This document shows, piece by piece, positions 1 through 6,018 of a DNA stretch of 6,712 nucleotides (the stretch's first letter is position 1; every line of letters starts with the position of its first letter). Made by a program: the position numbers and the translations under genes. The stretch is from assembly GCA_022361095.1 (NCBI GenBank), contig JAKSBO010001162.1:1-6712 (forward strand), written 5' to 3'. The notes below the pieces were generated by a model. It worked only from the letters and a program-made list of their open reading frames with translations. It did not search any database and was not told the origin of the DNA. This stretch comes from Desulfobacterales bacterium (GTDB lineage Bacteria > Desulfobacterota > Desulfobacteria > Desulfobacterales > Desulfobacteraceae).

Positions 1-1181
1 CAAAATCTAGGAATAAGTTTTGCAATGGTACTTTTACCTGAGCCGCTTGGTCCGACTAATGCGGCTACACTTCCTTGGGGAACTTCAAAGCTTATGTTGT
101 TAAGCGCATTCTTTGAGCTTCCGTCATAACGGAAGCTCACTTTTTTAAATAAAACCGAATTATCATTTGGCAGGGCATTTCCTTTCGCTTGTGGAAGGGC
201 TTTTACATCCAGTACCTCCTGGATTCGTATAGCAGAGGCTTGTGATTTTTTTATAAAGTTGGTAATCCACATCACCGGCATCATAGCATCTGCCATTCCT
301 GTGCTCAGGAAAAGAGCTAAGATAAGTGACGAGAGTTCCAAAGAACCGTTGTTTAGCAGACAAATTCCTGTGATCAAAACGGCAAGAAGCGTTGGTAAAG
401 GACTCAGAATAATAATACCGAGTTTCGAAAAGAAAGAGGTTTGTGCCATCCAGGCACTCAAATTTTTTTTATATGAGAAAAGCGAATTATTGTATCTTTT
501 AAAAGAGTGACTTCCATCATCAAAAGTCCTTACCACCGGCATCGCCTGGGCAAACTCTATTACCGCCTTGTTTATTTCACCCTGGCTTCGCTCGTAGCGC
601 TCTCTAAAATGAACTGAATCTTTCATGGTGCGTGCGATTATCAAAAAACCGATCACCAAAACAACGACACTGGCAAGTACCAGCCTGTAATCAACCCAAA
701 GCAAAATGATCAAAGTGATTGCAGGCGCAACAGCACTCTTAGCTATCATGGGTATGCTGTCAGCAACAAAAACATGCAAGCCCCGAACATCACTTTGCAT
801 TACTTTTTTTAATGCACCGGAACCTGTAGTTATTATATACCCTAAAGGCACTTGTGCTAAATGCAAAGAAAGCCTTGTTCTTAAAATCTGCTCTAGTTTT
901 AAAGCCCCCAAATGCGATACTACAAAACTGCCAAGTCTTGTTGTAAAGGCAATTACGATCATAATTGCTAATAAAATAATGGTATTGACTAAATCCATTT
1001 TTATACCAAAAAGTTCTAATGGTGTGGCTGAAAGTACATTTGAAAGGGTGAAAGAGAGCAGTGTTAAACTTGCTATTAAAGTTATGGCTGCAAATGCTGA
1101 CAGAAACATGGCAAGGCATATCTCAAAACTCACAGGTTTAAGAATCGTCCATAGCCCTTTTTTCCTGGATTGTTTTCTCAT
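1..1181 (-). CDS. ABC transporter, fused permease-ATPase (YbtP/YbtQ/IrtAB-like), C-terminus outside window
   Basis: The reading frame is open for 393 codons from an ATG at 1181 and continues past the left edge. The product is an inner-membrane ABC exporter-type half-transporter. The membrane domain covers residues about 15-310, with hydrophobic segments near 20-48, 65-82, 146-185 and 250-300. The nucleotide-binding domain starts near residue 343 with an FRYDG A-loop (Tyr352) and reaches a complete Walker A, GPSGSGKST, at 377-385. The signature motif, Walker B and H-loop lie outside the window. An in-frame TAA stands 24 nt upstream of the ATG, no other ATG lies between, and AGGA sits just before it, so the start is firm. 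The family includes YbtP/YbtQ and IrtA/IrtB, which move ferric siderophores inward despite an exporter fold. The receptor and regulator on the same strand support that role, but a multidrug or peptide exporter cannot be excluded. The gene is richer in A+T than the receptor gene. Confidence 0.9.
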   Translation of the reverse strand, partial: MRKQSRKKGLWTILKPVSFEICLAMFLSAFAAITLIASLTLLSFTLSNVLSATPLELFGIKMDLVNTIILLAIMIVIAFTTRLGSFVVSHLGALKLEQILRTRLSLHLAQVPLGYIITTGSGALKKVMQSDVRGLHVFVADSIPMIAKSAVAPAITLIILLWVDYRLVLASVVVLVIGFLIIARTMKDSVHFRERYERSQGEINKAVIEFAQAMPVVRTFDDGSHSFKRYNNSLFSYKKNLSAWMAQTSFFSKLGIIILSPLPTLLAVLITGICLLNNGSLELSSLILALFLSTGMADAMMPVMWITNFIKKSQASAIRIQEVLDVKALPQAKGNALPNDNSVLFKKVSFRYDGSSKNALNNISFEVPQGSVAALVGPSGSGKSTIAKLIPRF

Positions 1182-1182
1182 A

Positions 1183-1190
1183 CGTTTCCT
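1183..1190 (-). promoter_or_regulatory. Ribosome binding site of the ABC transporter
   Basis: The minus strand reads TAGGAAACGT and then the ATG, placing an AGGA core about five bases before the start. It is modest, but it is the only candidate between the upstream in-frame stop and the ATG. Confidence 0.45.
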
Positions 1191-1208
1191 ATTGCCTAAA
1201 TGATTAAG

Positions 1209-1944
1209 TTACCTATAGTATTTTTTTATTTGGGAGCCAACAACCTCCCTCTTCCGCCATTTAAATGGCTTGGCGGTTGGGTTGTAGCGTTCAATAAAAT
1301 CTTCAATCCGCTGTCGCAGTTCATTCTTTGATACGAAAGAGGCACCTCGTAGAGCTTTCCGGGAAAGAATTCCAAACCATACTTCAACTTGGTTCAACCA
1401 GCTGGCCGACGTTGGTGTATAGTGAAAATGAACATTATTATTTTTTTCAAGCCACGCATCATTCTTTTTATGTGTACAGTAATTATCCATTATGACATGA
1501 AGCTCCTGTTCGGGGCGATACTCGGCAACAACCTCGTCCATAAACCGTTTTTCTTTCAAGCGCTTGGATGCTCGGTTTTTCATCCAGACAAAGCACTATG
1601 GCGTTTAAAGGTGGATTCAAATATAGCCCTACGATATCTGCCGCTTTGGCTGCAAAATCCTTGTCGGTGCTTATACACCAGGACCTTTGGCGTTGAAGAT
1701 GAATCCCATTGTTACGCAAAATCTTCCACACCGCATCTTTGGGAACGTTCAGTTCTTGAGCTATTGAAGGCCCGTCCCAAGCGGACAATCCTTTTGGGGG
1801 AGGTTCTCCTAATAGGCTCAGGACTTTATTTTGAAACTTTCGGCCATATTTTGTAGGTCGTCCGGAACGCGGTTTGTCCCGAAGTCCATCAAGGCCTTTT
1901 TCCATATACCTTATCCAAACCAAACACTGCTCTTTTAAATTTGT
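1209..1944 (-). pseudogene. IS630-family transposase, internally deleted, frameshifted and 5'-truncated
   Basis: Two overlapping minus-strand frames together resemble one IS630-family DDE transposase. The first (1923-1483) carries the helix-turn-helix linker with GLDGLRDKPRSGRP and the first catalytic Asp in VLCLDEKPSIQALER (Asp near 1584). The second (1583-1209) carries the second Asp in HVIMDNYCTHK (near 1487) and the Glu in SASWLNQVEVWF (near 1385). Homology switches frame around 1547-1555. In the family, roughly 50 residues normally separate ALER from the segment before the second Asp, including a YKRHGT-like stretch; here they are missing. The change is therefore a deletion, not merely programmed frameshifting. 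The N-terminus is also short: a stop at 1945-1947 precedes only a few codons before the WIRYMEKGLDGL segment. All three catalytic acidic residues survive, but the core between them does not, so the protein should be dead. No terminal inverted repeats or TA duplication could be recognised. Confidence 0.88.
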
Positions 1945-2190
1945 TTATATGAAAGAACTAAACAAACCCGTTGAGTTCTTTCGTATTTTGTTGCGGGCAG
2001 ACTTCGGTGAAAGACCAAGTCGGCCCATAGCCGTTATTAGGGAAGGTTGTTCTGCCGGCGCCTCTTCGGGGCCGAAGGCCTTGGTGGCGCGGATCAGCAC
2101 CGGAGTGACCAGGTAGTCTGTGAACAGGGCGGTCATGATGCCAGCGCCAGTCAATATGCCAAGGGAAATATAGACCCTGGCCAGTGCAGC
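1945..2190 (-). pseudogene. C-terminal remnant of an RND/MMPL-family transporter
   Basis: The minus-strand frame from 2190 to the stop at 1945 reads through a last-helix motif typical of RND/MMPL exporters. It includes YISLGILTGAGIMTALFTDY, followed by LVTPVLIRATKAFGPEEAPAE. In complete proteins of several hundred residues this hydrophobic segment is the last transmembrane helix, and the basic tail with a PFG-like motif is cytoplasmic. Everything upstream is missing: recognisable homology begins right after the stop codon of the TonB receptor at 2192. No start codon with a ribosome binding site is evident; a TTG at 2154 could open a 69-residue frame, but this is not convincing. The last dozen residues before the stop, which sits at the edge of the IS630 remnant, may not be native. 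The piece is visibly GC-rich compared with the ABC gene. It probably marks a deletion that joined the receptor's 3' end to the end of a neighbouring transporter gene. Confidence 0.75.
1951..1982. repeat. 9-bp perfect inverted repeat at the RND/IS630 junction
   Basis: GAAAGAACT at 1951-1959 is the exact reverse complement of AGTTCTTTC at 1974-1982, with a 14-nt loop between them. It could form a hairpin at the end of the RND remnant on the minus strand. The stem is AT-rich and no run of T follows, so it is a poor intrinsic terminator. It may equally be part of a mobile-element end. Confidence 0.5.
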
Positions 2191-2191
2191 C

Positions 2192-4189
2192 CTAAAATCG
2201 ATAGATCAACTGTGCACCGATTTCCCGGGGCTGTGAGTAAAACACAAGATGCTCGCCCCTTGAATCATACGTTTCATCAAAGAGATTGTCGGCGTAGAGA
2301 TAAATATCAAAAGAATTCCCTTCATATCCTATTTTTGCATTAACCAGGGTATAGGCGTCCCGCTCATATCTATTGGCTTTGTCAAGATAGGTCTTGCCTT
2401 CGCTGCTTAGATCACACCGGGCAAAAAAACCGTTTGACGATCTGTATTGCGCGCCTATATTGCCGGTATATTTCGGTGCATAGGGATTGGTATTCCCGCT
2501 GTAGTCACCTGCCATATCGCTGTATTCATCAAATTCCGTCTGATTGATTCCAAGTCCGCCGAAAATTTTCAGCGAAGGGCTGATTCTGTAAGTTATTTCA
2601 AGCTCCAGCCCCTGTGAAGTTGCGCTTGCGGCGTTGGTGATAAAGGTGGTCCCGTCCGTGCTCAGTTCTGAGCTGACCTGCATGTCGGAAATATCCATGT
2701 AATAGAGGGCCAGATTAATCAAAAGGGTATTGTTCAGAAAGGTATTCTTGGTCCCAATTTCGTAGTTTATCAGGGTTTCCATGTCGTACTTTTTTTGACC
2801 TTCCGGCGCCAGCAAGTCAAATCCGCCGGATTTGTATCCCTTTGAGACAGTGGTGTAAATCATTGAATTTTCGGTGAGGTTGTAATTCACAGCAAATTTC
2901 GGTGAAAACGCACTGTATGTATTGGAAAGATCAGCATCCCCTTGTTGAAATGTCTTTTCGTCATAATCATATCTGATTCCTCCTGTGAACGAGAGTTTGT
3001 CGGTAAGGTGATAATCGCCATGGGCAAACAGCCCGATGGTTTTATTGTCTCTGTGTTGAGGCTGAATGTTTGCTATGGTATCTTTGAGGAAGTCTTTGTC
3101 GTTATCCCCATAAATTCCGATCAGCCAGTTGAACTTTTCGAACACGGAACTCAGTCTGAACTCGACCGATCTCCTTTTATACGAAGCATCCATCTGGTTA
3201 TGGAAATAGTTCAACGGGCTGAAATCCAGATCGGTCAGGCCGTCTAGTTTATATTCCCTTTGTGTGACAAGGCCTTCTATCTGGTACCTGCCCATGCTGT
3301 ATGTTGCCTTCAGGGCGTGAGAGATAATCTCACTGTTGTCATATCCGTGGATATCGCTTGGAATCTCTTTTGTCATTGCAGACGCTAAATTATAATACGG
3401 CCCACTATTCCCATATTTGAGCAATGAGGAGATCAATGAAATCTCAAGGTCATCGCTTGGAGTCGCTCTCAACTGCAGCTTGCCGTAGTTATTGGACAGA
3501 TCGTCTATCATTCCTCCCAGATAGGTGTTGGGAATCTGTCCGTCTTTTTCATAGTGCCTGCCAGAAAGCCGGATGAACAATTTATCTGTAATGATCGGTC
3601 CGGCCGTACTGAAGGCATATTCCCTCTTGTCATCACTGCCCAGTTGCACGCTTGCCTTCCCTTCAACATCATTGCCGGGTTGCCGGGTGATAATGTTGAT
3701 GGCGCCGGCCTGGGTGTCCTTGCCGTATAACGTCCCCTGAGGACCTTTCAGGACTTCAATTCGTTCAATGTCCATTAAGACCGAATCAAATCCAAAGAGA
3801 CTCGAAATCGGAATACCGTCCAAAAACATAGTCGCGGAAGAAGACAGATTGCCGCCATAAGAGCTGAGCCCCCGCATTACCGGCACGGCCCAACCTCCGA
3901 AATTCAAGTTATCGAACGATAGACTGGGAGTGGCAAGGGCGATGTCCGTTACTGTTTCGATTTTCCGGTCTTCGATTTCAAGGCTGTCAAGTACCGTCAT
4001 TGAAATCGGTACATCCTGGACGTTTTCCTCTGTTTTCTGGGCTGTGACCGTAATACTGTCCAAAGTGGATTCACGTTCATCTCTACCTGTTGTCTGAGCC
4101 GCAACCATGATCGGCACAACAAGCAAGAAAACAAGTAAAACAGCGAACAAAATTCCACTCCATTTTTTCATAATAATATTTTTTTTCAT
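2192..4189 (-). CDS. TonB-dependent outer-membrane receptor (FyuA-like siderophore receptor)
   Basis: A 665-residue receptor that would import a ligand, probably a ferric siderophore, across the outer membrane using TonB energy. I chose the ATG at 4189 because AAGGAG stands seven bases upstream and the product begins with a signal peptide: MKKNIIMKKW, a long hydrophobic core, and PIMVAAQ near residue 32. The frame is open further, to a TTG at 4282, but that would bury the signal peptide. A TonB-box-like SITVTAQK lies near residues 45-52. The plug follows, with VPVMRGLS, FLDGIPIS and the hallmark IERIEVLKGPQGTLYG and AGAINIITR near 141-169. The remainder is a beta-barrel rich in alternating aromatic strands, with YTTVSKGYKSGGF and INYEIGTK segments that resemble FyuA and ending IGAQLIYRF with the expected terminal Phe. 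Length matches the family and the frame looks intact. The AraC gene upstream on the same strand is the likely regulator. The ligand is not proven by sequence. Confidence 0.93.
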   Translation of the reverse strand: MKKNIIMKKWSGILFAVLLVFLLVVPIMVAAQTTGRDERESTLDSITVTAQKTEENVQDVPISMTVLDSLEIEDRKIETVTDIALATPSLSFDNLNFGGWAVPVMRGLSSYGGNLSSSATMFLDGIPISSLFGFDSVLMDIERIEVLKGPQGTLYGKDTQAGAINIITRQPGNDVEGKASVQLGSDDKREYAFSTAGPIITDKLFIRLSGRHYEKDGQIPNTYLGGMIDDLSNNYGKLQLRATPSDDLEISLISSLLKYGNSGPYYNLASAMTKEIPSDIHGYDNSEIISHALKATYSMGRYQIEGLVTQREYKLDGLTDLDFSPLNYFHNQMDASYKRRSVEFRLSSVFEKFNWLIGIYGDNDKDFLKDTIANIQPQHRDNKTIGLFAHGDYHLTDKLSFTGGIRYDYDEKTFQQGDADLSNTYSAFSPKFAVNYNLTENSMIYTTVSKGYKSGGFDLLAPEGQKKYDMETLINYEIGTKNTFLNNTLLINLALYYMDISDMQVSSELSTDGTTFITNAASATSQGLELEITYRISPSLKIFGGLGINQTEFDEYSDMAGDYSGNTNPYAPKYTGNIGAQYRSSNGFFARCDLSSEGKTYLDKANRYERDAYTLVNAKIGYEGNSFDIYLYADNLFDETYDSRGEHLVFYSQPREIGAQLIYRF

Positions 4190-4196
4190 TCCATAG

Positions 4197-4202
4197 CTCC
4201 TT
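4197..4202 (-). promoter_or_regulatory. Ribosome binding site fixing the receptor start
   Basis: The minus strand has AAGGAG, a near-perfect Shine-Dalgarno sequence, seven bases before the ATG at 4189. It decides between that ATG, the upstream TTG at 4282 and the internal ATG at 4171. Confidence 0.75.
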
Positions 4203-4290
4203 ATCACTTCGTCTTTCTTTAACAAACGCTGGATACATTCTTCCCACGAAAATTCAGATTTTTTCTCTAAATTTTGAGGCAAAGACGGCT

Positions 4291-4319
4291 ATATTACTAC
4301 CAGATCCCTGCAGAACGAA
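4291..4319 (-). promoter_or_regulatory. Candidate receptor promoter
   Basis: On the minus strand TTCGTT (4319-4314) is followed, after exactly 17 bases, by TAATAT (4296-4291). The -10 box is good and the -35 box poor, as expected of an activator-dependent promoter. Transcription would start near 4284, leaving a leader of about 95 nt before the receptor ATG. The assignment is by eye only. Confidence 0.45.
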
Positions 4320-4321
4320 AC

Positions 4322-4356
4322 TAATGGTGGCCGAATAAATTTTAATGGTAACCGAA
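4322..4356 (-). promoter_or_regulatory. Pair of 14-bp direct repeats, candidate AraC-type operator
   Basis: On the plus strand TAATGGTGGCCGAA (4322-4335) and TAATGGTAACCGAA (4343-4356) match at 12 of 14 positions. They are spaced 21 bp start to start, which is two helical turns. The receptor-proximal copy ends two bases from the candidate -35 box. AraC-family activators commonly bind direct repeats in this geometry, and an AraC gene lies next door. An alternative is a relic of an insertion-sequence end, since GGTGGCCG-type repeats also occur at the termini of some IS21-family elements. Confidence 0.6.
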
Positions 4357-4514
4357 CTTTTGAAGTGTGAACATAAAAAGACTTGTTATGTTATTATGTT
4401 ATATTGGCGCAATCAACCTTTCAAAAGAGCACTGAAAAACGATATCAAAAGGCCTGTTTCAGCGGTTGGCCCGTGTGACGTCTCACTCTGCCGGAAGATG
4501 GACGGGCGGATGAA
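4357..4514. other. Intergenic spacer between AraC gene end and receptor operator
   Basis: No gene is recognised here. It holds an AT-rich stretch with a perfect tandem duplication of TTATGTTA (4386-4393 and 4394-4401), which may be an accessory regulator site or slippage. A minus-strand GGCC...GGCCTTTT arrangement after the AraC stop has only a four-base stem, so I do not call it a terminator. Confidence 0.4.
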
Positions 4515-5507
4515 TCATTTCAAACATTCCCGAGGATTAATCTTATATTGTCCTTTAAACGCCCTGGAAAAATGGCTCAAACAAGAATAGCCCACAAAAT
4601 AGGAGGTTTCGGTGACATTCATTTTACCGGCGGTCAGAAGCTGGCGGGCCTTCTCAAGGCGCATCTCCCGAAGGCATCCGAAAACCGTGTTGCCGAAAAG
4701 GGCTTTGAAGCCTTGATTCAATTTGCAATGGTTCATGCCTGCGATTTTTGCCAAATCATACAGACCTGGAGGGTTGGCAAGGTCTTTTAGCATGACCTCC
4801 CTTACGTGATAAAGCCTATCGATCTCAGAGGATTGAAAATGTCTTGCTGAGCGGTTGTCATGGTTTGTACGGTTAAGGGCGTCCAGAAAAAGGTCGATAA
4901 GTTCCAATGATTTGGCTTCAAAATATAGTTTTCTATGCGACATAACCAAAGATGAATCAAGCATCTGGGCCAACACCATCCGTATTTGCGGCGTTGAAGA
5001 CATGGTCACGCTCTCAAACTCGGGTACCTTGTCTTCGCAGATGGCGTGCAAGACCGAAGGTAATCTCTCTTTTTGGTCCCAAACAATTTTTCTGAAATTG
5101 TCGAGCGTAAAACCGATGGTAACAATCGAGAAATTTTGCTCCCCAGGAATTTCAAACTGCCACTGGTAACCGTTTTTTGCGATAATGAAACCATTATTGT
5201 CCTGACAAAGCTGAAAACTATTCCTGAAACCGTTCACCCGGATCGTTTCAAAACCGGCCAGACAAAAGTGGAAACCGATGAATGCCTCATTGCTTTGGCC
5301 ATGGATTTTGATATGATGTTTGGCGCGGCGCTTTTGAAGACTCAGGACCATTCCCGAACGGAACGGCATCATCTGAAGGGAACCCCGACCCCAAACATCC
5401 GACATCACCCAGTTAACAGGACCTTTATCCAAAACGGGCGAGCTGATCAAGGTGCTTCCGTCAATTCCCTCTTGCCATTCTCCCATTTCCAGAAAATCAT
5501 GTTCCAT
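4515..5507 (-). CDS. AraC-family transcriptional regulator (PchR/YbtA-like)
   Basis: A 330-residue regulator, close to the length of PchR and YbtA. The C-terminal ~95 residues are an AraC/XylS DNA-binding domain with two helix-turn-helix units. The first lies around LANPPGLYDLAKIAGMNHCK, followed by LNQGFKALFGNTVFGCLREM and the linker RLEKARQLL. The second lies around MNVTETSYFVGYSCLSHFSR, followed by AFKGQYKINPREC. The FGNTVFGYLR-like wording is typical of siderophore regulators of the PchR/YbtA/AlcR group. The N-terminal ~230 residues should form the ligand-sensing, dimerising part; in characterised relatives the effector is the ferric siderophore. The ATG at 5507 gives the full expected length, although its ribosome binding site is weak (GAGACAG). 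The gene lies on the same strand as the receptor and upstream of it, separated by 325 nt containing operator-like repeats, so it probably activates the receptor. No disruption is visible. Confidence 0.93.
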   Translation of the reverse strand: MEHDFLEMGEWQEGIDGSTLISSPVLDKGPVNWVMSDVWGRGSLQMMPFRSGMVLSLQKRRAKHHIKIHGQSNEAFIGFHFCLAGFETIRVNGFRNSFQLCQDNNGFIIAKNGYQWQFEIPGEQNFSIVTIGFTLDNFRKIVWDQKERLPSVLHAICEDKVPEFESVTMSSTPQIRMVLAQMLDSSLVMSHRKLYFEAKSLELIDLFLDALNRTNHDNRSARHFQSSEIDRLYHVREVMLKDLANPPGLYDLAKIAGMNHCKLNQGFKALFGNTVFGCLREMRLEKARQLLTAGKMNVTETSYFVGYSCLSHFSRAFKGQYKINPRECLK

Positions 5508-5576
5508 TAATCTGTCTCAGATGCTGCTGACAACGGCACCCCTTATCGCTTATGATTCCGTATGGCCATTCACTCC

Positions 5577-5599
5577 GCTCCCAAACCGTAAGCGGGAGC
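5577..5599. repeat. Inverted repeat in the AraC leader
   Basis: GCTCCC (5577-5582) pairs with GGGAGC (5594-5599) around an 11-nt loop. It falls inside the putative 5' leader of the AraC mRNA, between the candidate promoter and the ATG. No T-run follows on either strand, so it is an mRNA hairpin or operator candidate of unknown role. Confidence 0.4.
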
Positions 5600-5617
5600 T
5601 AAATTAGTTAGATACTT

Positions 5618-5646
5618 CTAATGACAAATCCTTATGTGGTTGTCAA
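5618..5646 (-). promoter_or_regulatory. Candidate promoter of the AraC gene
   Basis: A perfect TTGACA (-35) on the minus strand at 5646-5641 is followed after 17 bases by CATTAG (5623-5618), with ATTAGA one base further as an alternative -10. The transcript would carry a leader of about 105 nt. The perfect -35 box is the main support and the -10 is weak. The intron-like sequence begins only about 30 bp upstream, so any farther regulatory DNA has been replaced. Confidence 0.45.
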
Positions 5647-5676
5647 CATTTTTTGCCGAACGAATAAGGAGAGATC

Positions 5677-5965
5677 GTGTGAGGTGCAACCGGCATGGTC
5701 GTGAACTAACTGGTGAAAGTCCAGCCATAGCCCTTGAAAGGAGGGGATATGCAGGCAAAAGCAAGGGTGCCGAAAAAACTTCCCAGATCTATCCGAAAAG
5801 GGATTACTCGGTGACGGGAAGCCAATGATGGATCTGAAAGGGTGCTCAGGCAAAAGTCCCGCCTCTACGGTAACAGGAGATGAATCACATCCAACTGAAA
5901 GAAGTTGTGTTACAAAAGGTACTGCAGGCGGTGTGTGTCAAACAAGGTTGGATGATGACCATAGT
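5677..5965 (+). mobile_element. Group II intron, 5' fragment
   Basis: GTGTG at 5677-5681 matches the conserved GUGYG 5' end of group II introns. The stretch that follows reads like a structured ribozyme 5' region: GGTGCAACC, CTGGTGAAAGTCCAG (a CTGG/CCAG hairpin), GCAGGCAAAAGCAAGGGTG, CGGTGACGGGAAGCC, and CTCAGGCAAAAGTCCCGCC with CTCTACGGTAACAGG. It leads straight into codons resembling the start of an intron-encoded reverse transcriptase. Only about 200 nt precede the coding part, less than the several hundred usual for domains I-III, so an internal deletion is possible. The 3' part, with most of the reverse transcriptase and domains V-VI, is absent; recognisable intron sequence ends near 5965. 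I identified it from recalled intron wording, not from a folded structure. Confidence 0.65.
5880..5965 (+). pseudogene. N-terminal remnant of group II intron reverse transcriptase/maturase
   Basis: An ATG at 5880 opens a frame beginning MNHIQLKEVVLQKVLQAVCV and then KQG. This resembles the N-terminal segment of group II intron reverse transcriptases, where a VLQKALEAVxENxG stretch precedes an AGVDGMTV-type motif. Here the DNA after KQG, reading WMMTI, looks like that motif with bases lost. The frame stays open to 6116 but the later residues resemble nothing I know and overlap the thioesterase remnant on the other strand. None of the polymerase blocks, including YADD, is present, so the product cannot be a reverse transcriptase. 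Confidence 0.6.
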
Positions 5966-6018
5966 TCATAATTCGTTGGTTGTCTATGATTTTATCATTA
6001 TGGGTACCAGCCAATCCG

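Noticed and set aside
706..1203. 165-residue plus-strand frame opposite the ABC gene
   Set aside because: It lies antisense to an ABC permease whose frame, start and Walker A are clear, and its translation matches no recognisable family.
1483..1583. Programmed frameshift joining the two IS630 frames
   Set aside because: Some IS630-family elements may use frameshifting, but here a family-conserved segment between the first and second catalytic Asp is absent, which a frameshift alone cannot explain.
4190..4282. TTG at 4282 as the receptor start
   Set aside because: It would place 31 hydrophilic residues before a clear signal peptide, while an AAGGAG lies at ideal spacing before the ATG at 4189.
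4440..4480. Intrinsic terminator after the AraC gene (GGCC...GGCCTTTT on the minus strand)
   Set aside because: The stem is only four base pairs with a long loop and a short T run.
5073..5510. 145-residue plus-strand frame opposite the AraC gene
   Set aside because: It is antisense to a well-supported regulator and shows no domain of its own.
5660..5880. Cobalamin riboswitch, suggested by CTGGTGAAAGTCCAG, AAAAGTCCCGCC and GGGAAGCC
   Set aside because: The order and spacing of the boxes do not follow the cobalamin aptamer, no B12-type gene follows on the plus strand, and the sequence leads directly into reverse-transcriptase-like codons behind a GTGTG end. A group II intron explains more.
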